Positions 1 through 5,528 of a stretch of DNA of 7,266 nucleotides are shown one piece after another. The translations under genes were made by a program, and so were the position numbers. Where the stretch lies: the NCBI GenBank assembly GCA_022704885.1, contig JAKJFO010000197.1:1-7266 (forward strand), read 5' to 3'. This DNA is from Candidatus Rifleibacteriota bacterium. GTDB taxonomy: Bacteria; Riflebacteria; Ozemobacteria; Ozemobacterales; Ozemobacteraceae. Position 1 is the first letter of the stretch; each line of letters starts with the position of its first letter. The notes under the pieces were generated by a model. It was not told the DNA's origin and did no database searches. It was given only the letters and a program-made list of their open reading frames with translations.

Positions 1-24
1 TGAGCGATCTCAAAGGAGCAGCCC

Positions 25-813
25 ATGTCTGAATACATGCAGACTTATCAGGTAAAGCGGGTTCTGACTCATAATCCCGGACTCAAAAGTTTTCGTTTTG
101 ACCGCGTGATAGAGGCTGAGCCGGGGCAGTTTCTTCTCGCCTGGCTGCCCGGCGTTGACGAAAAGCCTTTTGCTCTCTCAGGCGTTTTCGAACACGAAAT
201 TGAGATCACCGTCAAGGCGGTCGGCCCATTTACCAGTCAGTTCATGAACGTGCAGCCCGGTGACTGGGTCGGTCTGCGCGGCCCGTTTGGTAACGGTTTT
301 CAGCCGATCGAAGGCATGGTTCTGGTCGGTGGTGGTATCGGCAACGCGCCGCTGCGTTATCTCGCGCAACGTCTGCGCGAAGAAAAACTCGACTTCCGCT
401 GGGTTATCGGAGTTAAGACTGCTGAAGATCTGGCTTTTCGCGACGAACTCGAATCGATGCCCGAATGTATGATTGTCAGCGAAGATGGTTCGATCGGCAA
501 AAAGGGTCGGGCAGTCGATGTTCTTGCTGCCATGCATGACAGCGAACCGATCATCGTGCTTGCCGCATCTGGCCCCGAAGCCATGCTGCTGGCAGTGCAT
601 GGTTTCGCCAATACCTTCTCACCCGATATTCCAGTGCAGCTTTCGTTTGAACGCTACATGAAATGCGCGGTTGGTCTTTGTGGACAATGCTGCCTCGACG
701 GCACCGGCCTGCGCATCTGTGTTGAGGGCCCGGTTCTCTCGGGACACCAGTTGCAGGGAGTCACCGAGTGGGGCCGCCCACACCGCGGCCCCTCCGGTCG
801 CCGACCCAGATAA
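25..813 (+). CDS. pyrK: Dihydroorotate dehydrogenase B, electron-transfer subunit
   Basis: The product passes electrons from the catalytic FMN subunit PyrD, through a [2Fe-2S] cluster and FAD, to NAD+ in pyrimidine synthesis; it is cytosolic. Seen in the 262-residue translation: an N-terminal ferredoxin-reductase-type FAD barrel with KPFALSG at residues 47-53 (family form RPFSIS), GPFGNGF at 86-92, the nucleotide-binding glycine stretch VGGGIGNAPL at 101-110, and a C-terminal cluster site with Cys214, Cys219, Cys222 and Cys232, followed by the family-typical CVEGPV and a tail ending HRGPSGRR. Length is normal for PyrK. The ATG at 25 is preceded by AAAGGAG (12-18) at six bases, so it is preferred over the ATG at 37. 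Cys223 is an extra cysteine beside the ligands, and the loop before the last ligand is short (nine residues). PyrD is probably just outside the left edge or elsewhere; the TGA at 1-3 could be the end of an upstream gene, but this cannot be shown. Confidence 0.93.
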   Translation: MSEYMQTYQVKRVLTHNPGLKSFRFDRVIEAEPGQFLLAWLPGVDEKPFALSGVFEHEIEITVKAVGPFTSQFMNVQPGDWVGLRGPFGNGFQPIEGMVLVGGGIGNAPLRYLAQRLREEKLDFRWVIGVKTAEDLAFRDELESMPECMIVSEDGSIGKKGRAVDVLAAMHDSEPIIVLAASGPEAMLLAVHGFANTFSPDIPVQLSFERYMKCAVGLCGQCCLDGTGLRICVEGPVLSGHQLQGVTEWGRPHRGPSGRRPR

Positions 814-826
814 CAACAGGCACCGG

Positions 827-970
827 TCAGCACCATTTGAATTTTGCTATCGGAATGGCATAGAGATCACATTTAGTGTATATTGATAAATCTATGATGT
901 TGAACCGGGTTTTCATTTCGTCCAGCATGGAAGATTTGCCAGAGCCCGTTTGCCCTGAAACATTGTTCAC
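827..970 (-). other. Minus-strand 47-codon frame with a Walker A motif, possible gene remnant
   Basis: On the minus strand a frame opens at GTG (970) and ends at TGA (827-829). Its residues 6-13 read GQTGSGKS (932-955), a perfect P-loop, followed by SMLDEMK and, eleven codons after the P-loop, IIDL. A stop codon lies eight codons upstream of the GTG, there is no convincing ribosome site, and no Walker B or other partner motif follows. It is therefore not a complete enzyme. It could be a decayed fragment of a P-loop NTPase gene; the P-loop then IDL spacing is reminiscent of MnmH or other small P-loop proteins, but I cannot assign it. A chance Walker A match somewhere in six frames of a window this size is not improbable. 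Confidence 0.15.
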
Positions 971-989
971 ATGTAAAGTTCCATATTAT
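963..989 (+). promoter_or_regulatory. Weak sigma70-like promoter candidate for the fusion gene
   Basis: TATTAT at 984-989 matches the -10 consensus at five of six positions. The best upstream hexamer is TTGTTC (963-968), with a short 15-base spacer. An alternative pairs TTCACA (967-972) with TGTATA (990-995) at 17 bases. Either would start transcription about 30-40 bases before the ATG at 1034. No clear terminator for pyrK lies in 814-962, so read-through from pyrK is also possible. Confidence 0.22.
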
Positions 990-1033
990 TGTATATCCAG
1001 ATGCTTTTCTCAAATCTCTACCGGATGGTATAA

Positions 1034-2959
1034 ATGTCACAGAAGAAGTCAAATGAAGTAAAGCCCGAATCGGTCGCAATCGTGGGAAAGAGTGCGCTCT
1101 TTCCGGTAGCTCTTTTACCGAAATCCTTCTGGCCCAATTTGCTTGGGCTTAAAGGGCTGATGGCAGGGCTTGCCACTTCCCAGTGGCCTTTCTGCGAGTT
1201 TTTTACCGACCAGGATCTGAAGAACCTCAAGGGATATGTCATGTCAAGCGGACTGCTGAGCACAGGCAGTCTGCCAGCTGATGGCTTCGAAATTCCGGCT
1301 GAAATACTCAAAATCTCGACAGTAATTCCTGTGACCAGCCTGTTTCTGGCAAAACAAGCGCTCGAAGATACACGCAGCTTTGAAAAAGGCAATATTAAAC
1401 CGGACCGGGTGCGCGTTGCACTCGAAAAGCGGTCACCATCTGCGCCCGAAGCAATTTCTGATAAAGCCTCTAAAGCGGCTGCACAACCCGAAATTGCGGA
1501 ACTTTTCGCGAAACACTTCGGGTTCTCGGTCTCTACAGTTCAAAATCATGCACCGCTTCCTGGCGCTATTTCATGGCTGGGCACTGCAGTCAGAGAATTA
1601 CAGGCCGGAACCGCCGATCTGGTGATTGCCGGCAGCATCGATGCTGCCCATTCAGTATTATCGTGGGCCGATGAAACCTCTGCAGACAGCAGCAATCACA
1701 GCCTGCGCGAAGGCCTGGGCATGGTCGCGCTGCGCCGCCTGTCAGACGCAGAGCGTGATGGTGACCAGATCCTTGCAGTAATTTCAGGGGTCGATGCCAC
1801 GTCGGTTTCCTTTATGTGCAAAGAATCGAAGAACGACTCACCCGCACAGGTTCCCAGCAACAACGAGCCGAAACAGGCCGCGACGGCAGGAATTACCGGG
1901 CAGTATGCCAGATTTGCCCGTCTGCCGGCTTCTGAGATAGTTCTCGACGAAACTGGCTCCTGCCGCAATCTTCCATTCAACCGACTCCCGGATGACGGAT
2001 CGAACAACGCCTGCCTGAGCTGGAAGCTCTTGCGTAAACGCTGGATCGACCAGGCCGGCGGCTCACACCGCTTCTTTCACGATCTGCTCGGCGCAATGTT
2101 CGGAACTTTCGTCAGCCGCGTCGTTTTACAGAATCCAGCCGCCTTTGCCGCCGTAGCAGACAAGCCGGTGGTATTTCTGGCCAACCATCAGATCGGTCTT
2201 GAATCGCCACTTTTCATGGCTCTCTCATATGGAATGACCGGCCTGCCGATAGAGGCTGTCGCCAAGCCTGATCATGTCAATGCCTGGCTTGCCTTTCTAC
2301 TGGCCTTTGCCAAAGACTCACTCGGTGATAATCACCCGTTCCGGCTCATGTATTTTGACCGCCAGAACCCGCAGGAATTGATCGATACTCTTAAAAAAGC
2401 CGGCCAGCCTGAAGCCTCATTGCTCGTGCATGTCGAAGGCACCAGAGCTGCTGCTGCCGATCAGCCGGTGACGCGTCTGAGCTCGATCTTTCTCGATATG
2501 GCAATAGACAAAAATCTGCCACTGATACCTTTGCGCTTCGTCGGCGGTTTGCCGGCTGAGCCTTCGAATGACCGCCACGATTTTCCTTATGGCAACGGCA
2601 AACAGGACTACCTGATCGGTACGCCGGTTATGCCCGAGCAGCTGAAAAAAATGCCATACGGACAGCGCCCTCGCCATATGATGGATCTGATCAACAACCT
2701 CGGACCTGCCAAAGGCGAGGATGTTCTGCTGCCGCCCGACAAGACCTTCGAGGCGAAAACCCGATTCTTTATCGATACTTTCGGGTTCCCAAAAATGCAG
2801 GCCATGCTGTTCGCCATTCTACAGATGATTGACGACCCCTGCGAAGAAACCGCTCAGCTGATCAAGGCTGTTCAGTCCGGCAAAGTCGACCCCAAAAACC
2901 CTGATATTCCGCCGGTTTTGAAGAACTTCCTCGGGCACCTCAAAAGCAAATTCGCCTGA
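1034..2959 (+). CDS. Half-ketosynthase (chain-length-factor-like) fused to PlsC-type acyltransferase
   Basis: Two parts are visible in 641 residues. Residues 13 to about 260 look like the N-terminal half of a polyketide/fatty-acid ketosynthase: SVAIVGKSALFP (13-24), SFWPNLL, an ALED segment, then LQAGTADLVIAGSIDAA and ALRRLSDAERDGD. The position where the nucleophilic Cys belongs (near 170-177, QNHAPLPG) has no Cys, and the second half of the fold with its catalytic His residues is absent. Residues about 320-560 form an LPLAT/AGPAT acyltransferase: NHQIGLES (384-391, the HX4D-type block with Glu390 for Asp), YFDR (440-443), VEGTR (467-471) and LIPLRF (497-502). The family transfers acyl groups from acyl-ACP or acyl-CoA to glycerol phosphates or similar acceptors at the inner membrane face. 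Related AGPAT domains are known attached to some PUFA or secondary-lipid synthases, so I infer a role in placing a specialised acyl chain on lipid. An in-frame TAA abuts the ATG, fixing the start no earlier than 1034; the ribosome site is weak. The final 80 residues are unassigned. Confidence 0.85.
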   Translation: MSQKKSNEVKPESVAIVGKSALFPVALLPKSFWPNLLGLKGLMAGLATSQWPFCEFFTDQDLKNLKGYVMSSGLLSTGSLPADGFEIPAEILKISTVIPVTSLFLAKQALEDTRSFEKGNIKPDRVRVALEKRSPSAPEAISDKASKAAAQPEIAELFAKHFGFSVSTVQNHAPLPGAISWLGTAVRELQAGTADLVIAGSIDAAHSVLSWADETSADSSNHSLREGLGMVALRRLSDAERDGDQILAVISGVDATSVSFMCKESKNDSPAQVPSNNEPKQAATAGITGQYARFARLPASEIVLDETGSCRNLPFNRLPDDGSNNACLSWKLLRKRWIDQAGGSHRFFHDLLGAMFGTFVSRVVLQNPAAFAAVADKPVVFLANHQIGLESPLFMALSYGMTGLPIEAVAKPDHVNAWLAFLLAFAKDSLGDNHPFRLMYFDRQNPQELIDTLKKAGQPEASLLVHVEGTRAAAADQPVTRLSSIFLDMAIDKNLPLIPLRFVGGLPAEPSNDRHDFPYGNGKQDYLIGTPVMPEQLKKMPYGQRPRHMMDLINNLGPAKGEDVLLPPDKTFEAKTRFFIDTFGFPKMQAMLFAILQMIDDPCEETAQLIKAVQSGKVDPKNPDIPPVLKNFLGHLKSKFA

Positions 2960-3019
2960 CGGCGTAGCGCAGATAAAAAAGAAGAAAAACGGCGGCCCGT
3001 GCGCTCTTTCTGTCGCAGT

Positions 3020-3039
3020 TTGTGGCAGATCTGTCACAA
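3020..3039. promoter_or_regulatory. 20-bp dyad, candidate transcription-factor operator
   Basis: TTGTGGCAGATCTGTCACAA is an inverted repeat with one mismatched pair (G against T), centred on AGATCT. It resembles sites of dimeric regulators: the outer TGTG/CACA are CRP/FNR-like, but with an eight-base spacing instead of six after TGTGG/TCACA. It lies about 30 bases upstream of the putative -35 at 3071, a position usual for activators. No regulator gene is visible in the window. Confidence 0.4.
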
Positions 3040-3045
3040 CAAAGC

Positions 3046-3058
3046 AGCTGAATCAGCT
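3046..3058. repeat. 13-bp palindrome overlapping a heptamer direct repeat
   Basis: AGCTGA-A-TCAGCT is a perfect palindrome around one central base. Its right arm overlaps AATCAGC (3051-3057), which recurs at 3062-3068, exactly 11 bases later, so both copies lie on one face of the helix. It has no T-run after it, so it is not a terminator. It sits between the dyad at 3020 and the promoter candidate at 3071. Confidence 0.3.
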
Positions 3059-3070
3059 TAAAATCAGCAT

Positions 3071-3098
3071 TTGAAGGTTGGCATTCATATTGCATAAC
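3071..3098 (+). promoter_or_regulatory. Putative sigma70-like promoter of the polytopic membrane gene
   Basis: TTGAAG (3071-3076) is followed after 16 bases by CATAAC (3093-3098), four matches of six to each consensus hexamer. A start near 3105 would leave a leader of about 30 bases before the ATG at 3134. The 174-base gap and the upstream dyad support an independent transcription start here, but the match is only moderate. Confidence 0.3.
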
Positions 3099-3133
3099 AT
3101 AGGCCATTCCAGTTAAATTGCGGGAGGCCAGTT

Positions 3134-4471
3134 ATGAATATAGAAGAAACAAACATTTCGCAGGATCAGAATGTCGATTCTATTGAAGCACAGCCCGCTG
3201 AGGCGGTGCAGCAACCGGCGCCAGAACAGCAGTCGTCACCCGAACCACAGCCAGCCCGGCGCAAAAATCCCCCGAAGCCGGAACCAAAAGACCTGTTTTT
3301 CAAATGGTTCCGCAACAACAACCCTTTATACCTTCTCAGTGTGGCTTTGATGCTCGCGGGTCTCTATCTCGCTGGTTCAGAGCTCGAAGCCGGGCAGATG
3401 AATTCAATCTCCACAATAGCCGCCTTTTTCGCCGTGCAGAACATCTATGAAATCGTCATGATCGGCATGGCGCTCTATCTGCTGCGTAATCGCATTCAGT
3501 CAGATCACGGCAAACTCCTGCTGATTCTGGTGCTGGTGTTCCTTGGCGACCTCACCGGTTATCAGGTGCATATTTCGGGCAAAGACGAAGCTGTCGGCTA
3601 TATGGCAACCGCCATTTACATGGCTCTGGCAGCGTTCAAACTCTTTGTGGTCATGAAAGTTCTCGATCTCAGGCTTCACAGTTCACGTATATTTTACATT
3701 TTCTCGGCGTTTTCGCTGATCTGGATCGGTCCCAAAATCGCGGATTACATGGTAAACTCAGTCGGCAAAGTCAGCATCGGTTTTTTTGATGGCTCTTATT
3801 CTTATTATTCATTATGGCTGGCCGCCGGTCTGATTCACCTGCCGCTGATCATCCAGAACTGGCGCAAAAACTCACTCGAAACCTACGAAGAAAACGAATA
3901 TCTCGGCAACGCCACCTCATTCTGGCGCTGGTTGATAGTGTTTCCATTCATCGTGATGCCGATTTATCTTTACTTCTTCGCCATGCGTGACCAGTTCAGA
4001 TTTATGGAAAGCTCGATCTCGCTTCCTGCGCTGATCGCTTCCTGGGCAGTCTGCGCCGCTTTCTTCGCCCAGACCGTATGGCGCCGCGCCTGTGAAAAGT
4101 GGATCGGCCTCAACATCTACGACTCAGTCGTCATGATTCTCTTTCTCGTCGCAACAATGTCTTTTGCCTCTTCTTTTACCGCGCCGGTCGTTATCAACCA
4201 TATCCTGCTGGTAGTCGGTCTGGCCGCCACCTGGCAGACGCGCGACAATAAAGTGAACGGCCTTGCTCTCAGCGGCGTTGTTCTGTGGTATACCGGCGCG
4301 CAGATCAAAAGCGCCGGAACCGTCGCCGTCGATTATGGCACAAAGCTGTCGAGAACCGCCTGGGCTGCCATTCTTATGGCCGGTTCGTTCCTGCTGCTTG
4401 GCCTGGGCTTCCTTGTCAGTCTTATCCGCAACGGTAACAACAAAGTTGAATCAGACAAATCTGAAGCATAA
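3134..4471 (+). CDS. Unrecognised polytopic membrane protein with Pro/Gln/Glu-rich N-terminal head
   Basis: I do not recognise the function. The 445-residue product begins with about 57 residues rich in Pro, Gln, Glu and Ala, ending in a basic KNPPKPEPK stretch, and lacks a signal peptide. After an FKWFRNN junction, hydrophobic segments begin at residue 63 (NPLYLLSVALMLAG). By eye there are about 11-12 membrane helices to residue 430, with few long loops; the longest polar loop is around NWRKNSLETYEENEYLGN. The tail is short and polar. The NNPLYLLS-type opening recalls large multipass proteins of unknown function seen in planctomycetes and similar bacteria; this is recollection, not a search. 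No transporter, glycosyltransferase or protease motif is visible. The start is supported by GGGAGG (3122-3127) six bases upstream. It is followed at once by a strong terminator, so it is probably monocistronic, with expression perhaps set by the dyad at 3020-3039. Confidence 0.85.
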   Translation: MNIEETNISQDQNVDSIEAQPAEAVQQPAPEQQSSPEPQPARRKNPPKPEPKDLFFKWFRNNNPLYLLSVALMLAGLYLAGSELEAGQMNSISTIAAFFAVQNIYEIVMIGMALYLLRNRIQSDHGKLLLILVLVFLGDLTGYQVHISGKDEAVGYMATAIYMALAAFKLFVVMKVLDLRLHSSRIFYIFSAFSLIWIGPKIADYMVNSVGKVSIGFFDGSYSYYSLWLAAGLIHLPLIIQNWRKNSLETYEENEYLGNATSFWRWLIVFPFIVMPIYLYFFAMRDQFRFMESSISLPALIASWAVCAAFFAQTVWRRACEKWIGLNIYDSVVMILFLVATMSFASSFTAPVVINHILLVVGLAATWQTRDNKVNGLALSGVVLWYTGAQIKSAGTVAVDYGTKLSRTAWAAILMAGSFLLLGLGFLVSLIRNGNNKVESDKSEA

Positions 4472-4491
4472 AATTTGACCTCTCCGCACTC

Positions 4492-4524
4492 TGCGGTGCC
4501 GGTTCCTGCCGGCACCGCATTTTT
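4492..4524 (+). terminator. Factor-independent terminator after the membrane protein gene
   Basis: TGCGGTGCCGG (4492-4502) and CCGGCACCGCA (4509-4519) form a perfect 11-bp GC-rich stem with the six-base loop TTCCTG, followed directly by TTTTT (4520-4524). It lies 21 bases after the stop codon of the membrane protein gene. No matching T-run precedes the stem on the other strand, so it is directional. Confidence 0.92.
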
Positions 4525-4565
4525 CATAGCCATCTCATGGTGTTGCATAAATGCTGACTTAGTTC

Positions 4566-4594
4566 TTTATCCACAACTCTCAACATGCTATATT
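4566..4594 (+). promoter_or_regulatory. Extended -10 promoter candidate of the TIM barrel/zinc ribbon/TPM operon
   Basis: TG at 4586-4587, one base, then TATATT (4589-4594) gives an extended -10 with five of six hexamer matches. TTTATC (4566-4571) stands 17 bases upstream as a poor -35, usual for extended -10 promoters. Placement after a terminator and before a three-gene overlapping operon fits. The predicted leader is about 60 bases and contains a small 6-bp hairpin (4610-4625). Confidence 0.42.
4567..4575 (+). promoter_or_regulatory. Consensus DnaA box overlapping the -35 region
   Basis: TTATCCACA is the exact high-affinity DnaA box of many bacteria. I saw only this one copy in the window, so it is not an origin. 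It covers the -35 region of the promoter candidate at 4566-4594, where bound DnaA could repress. A single 9-mer match by chance in a window this size is uncommon but quite possible. Confidence 0.3.
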
Positions 4595-4658
4595 TGTTGG
4601 CAGGCATTCTATTGCGCCGGCAATACTGTGTCTTAAATTCCTGTTCGAGCAGTTTAAA

Positions 4659-5528
4659 ATGAGACGCCAGCCAATGAGTATTCGCATCGGAAACCAGACC
4701 AGCTGCAATGTCGCAGCTGAGCTGCCTTTTGAGTTCGCAGTTAATCACGGGTTTGACGCATTCGAATGGTTCAGCGACCCAGGCCAGATTGGCTGGAACG
4801 AAGATAACATGTCTGCGGCAGAGCGGGCGCGAGTGCGAACCCTTGCGCGCGAACATGACATACGCTTCAGCGTTCACGCTCCATGGTCAGCAAATCCGAC
4901 TACTTCAGAAGGTTTTGGCGAAATAAAAAAAAGCATACTGTTTGCCGAAGAAATCGGCGCAGCACTGGTCAATCTCCATCTGTTTCCTGAGCATGCGGCT
5001 GATTATTATGTTAATGCGCTGATGCCATTGATTGAACTGGCTGAGCGGGCAGGGGTTCTTTTGAGTCTCGAGAATACCAGACAAACAGCGCCTGAGGATG
5101 TTAACGAAGTTTTCGAACTGTTGCGCCGATTGCCTCAGTCCGCCACGAGAACCGGTTTATGCCTGGATATGGGTCATGCCAATCTATTTGAAGAAACTCG
5201 TGGTGACTACGTTGCCTACGTAGACCGTCTTGCGGTGCATGTTCCAATTATTCACTGGCATGCCCACGAAAACTGGGGCGATCGCGATAATCATCTACCC
5301 TTGTTTACCGGCGCGGCGGCGCAGGATGACTCAGCTGTGCGCAACCTGATAAAACGCCTGCAGGGCAGGGGATTTGCCGGCTCGGTGGTGATGGAACAAT
5401 GGCCGCAACCCCCAGAGACTCTTATATCTACCCGCAACCGCCTGCTTGAGCTATGGCAGGAGTGCGGCCAATTTATACAGTTCTCCGAGACGGAAAAGAG
5501 ATCGAAAAGGAGAGTTCATGAGCGTTAA
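4659..5528 (+). CDS. Sugar phosphate isomerase/epimerase-like TIM barrel protein
   Basis: This is a member of the xylose-isomerase-like/AP-endonuclease-2 TIM barrel family (PF01261), cytosolic, metal-dependent; substrate unknown. Numbering from the ATG at 4674, the expected metal-site residues are all present: His68 (HAPW), His102 (NLHLF), Glu133 (LENT), Asp165 and His168 (DMGHANL), His194/His196/His198 in HWHAHENWGDRDNHLP, and Glu241 (VMEQW). The product is complete at 284-289 residues. Two starts are possible, 4659 and 4674, neither with a good ribosome site. Homologous sequence begins at about MSIRIGNQTS, which favours 4674; I report the longer form. It is the first gene of an operon: its last 11 bases overlap the next gene. 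Members of this fold include sugar isomerases, hydroxypyruvate isomerase, inositol catabolic enzymes and endonuclease IV; nothing here selects one, and no sugar catabolic genes adjoin. Confidence 0.88.
   Translation: MRRQPMSIRIGNQTSCNVAAELPFEFAVNHGFDAFEWFSDPGQIGWNEDNMSAAERARVRTLAREHDIRFSVHAPWSANPTTSEGFGEIKKSILFAEEIGAALVNLHLFPEHAADYYVNALMPLIELAERAGVLLSLENTRQTAPEDVNEVFELLRRLPQSATRTGLCLDMGHANLFEETRGDYVAYVDRLAVHVPIIHWHAHENWGDRDNHLPLFTGAAAQDDSAVRNLIKRLQGRGFAGSVVMEQWPQPPETLISTRNRLLELWQECGQFIQFSETEKRSKRRVHER
5507..5512 (+). promoter_or_regulatory. Ribosome binding site deciding the start of the zinc ribbon gene
   Basis: AAGGAG lies five bases before the ATG at 5518, inside the 3' end of the TIM barrel gene. 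The reading frame is open further upstream to a TTG at 5446, but that extension lies inside the barrel coding region, has no ribosome site and adds 24 low-complexity residues before the conserved first zinc knuckle, so the ATG is the true start. Confidence 0.85.

Noticed and set aside
178..600. Minus-strand open frame of 140 codons opposite pyrK, and similar shorter frames there
   Set aside because: They lie fully opposite a well-supported pyrK, show no domain motif and have no ribosome site; they are antisense shadows.
873..1079. Minus-strand 68-codon and plus-strand 61-codon frames in the pyrK-fusion gap
   Set aside because: Neither shows a ribosome site or recognisable protein. The plus-strand LPEPVCP stretch is the out-of-frame complement of the Walker A coding bases on the minus strand, a common source of false small proteins.
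2953..3005. Possible terminator after the fusion gene (CGCC/GGCG, or AGCGCA/TGCGCT arms)
   Set aside because: Stems are four to six pairs, the second has a loop of about 28 bases, and neither is followed by a T-run.
4567..4575. Replication origin suggested by the DnaA box
   Set aside because: There is one box only, with no cluster, no AT-rich unwinding block and no dnaA or dnaN nearby.
4524..4877. Minus-strand 117-codon frame across the intergenic gap and start of the TIM barrel gene
   Set aside because: Half of it is opposite the conserved barrel start, it would cover the promoter candidate and the terminator T-run, and its sequence has no motif.
5446..5517. TTG-initiated N-terminal extension of the zinc ribbon protein
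   Set aside because: It has no ribosome site, lies wholly inside the barrel gene and precedes a strong AAGGAG-ATG start at 5518.
4659..5528. DNA repair endonuclease IV
   Set aside because: The metal-site layout is shared by the whole fold; the HENWGD and HLPLFTG stretches match isomerase-like members better and no repair gene adjoins. A repair role is not supported.
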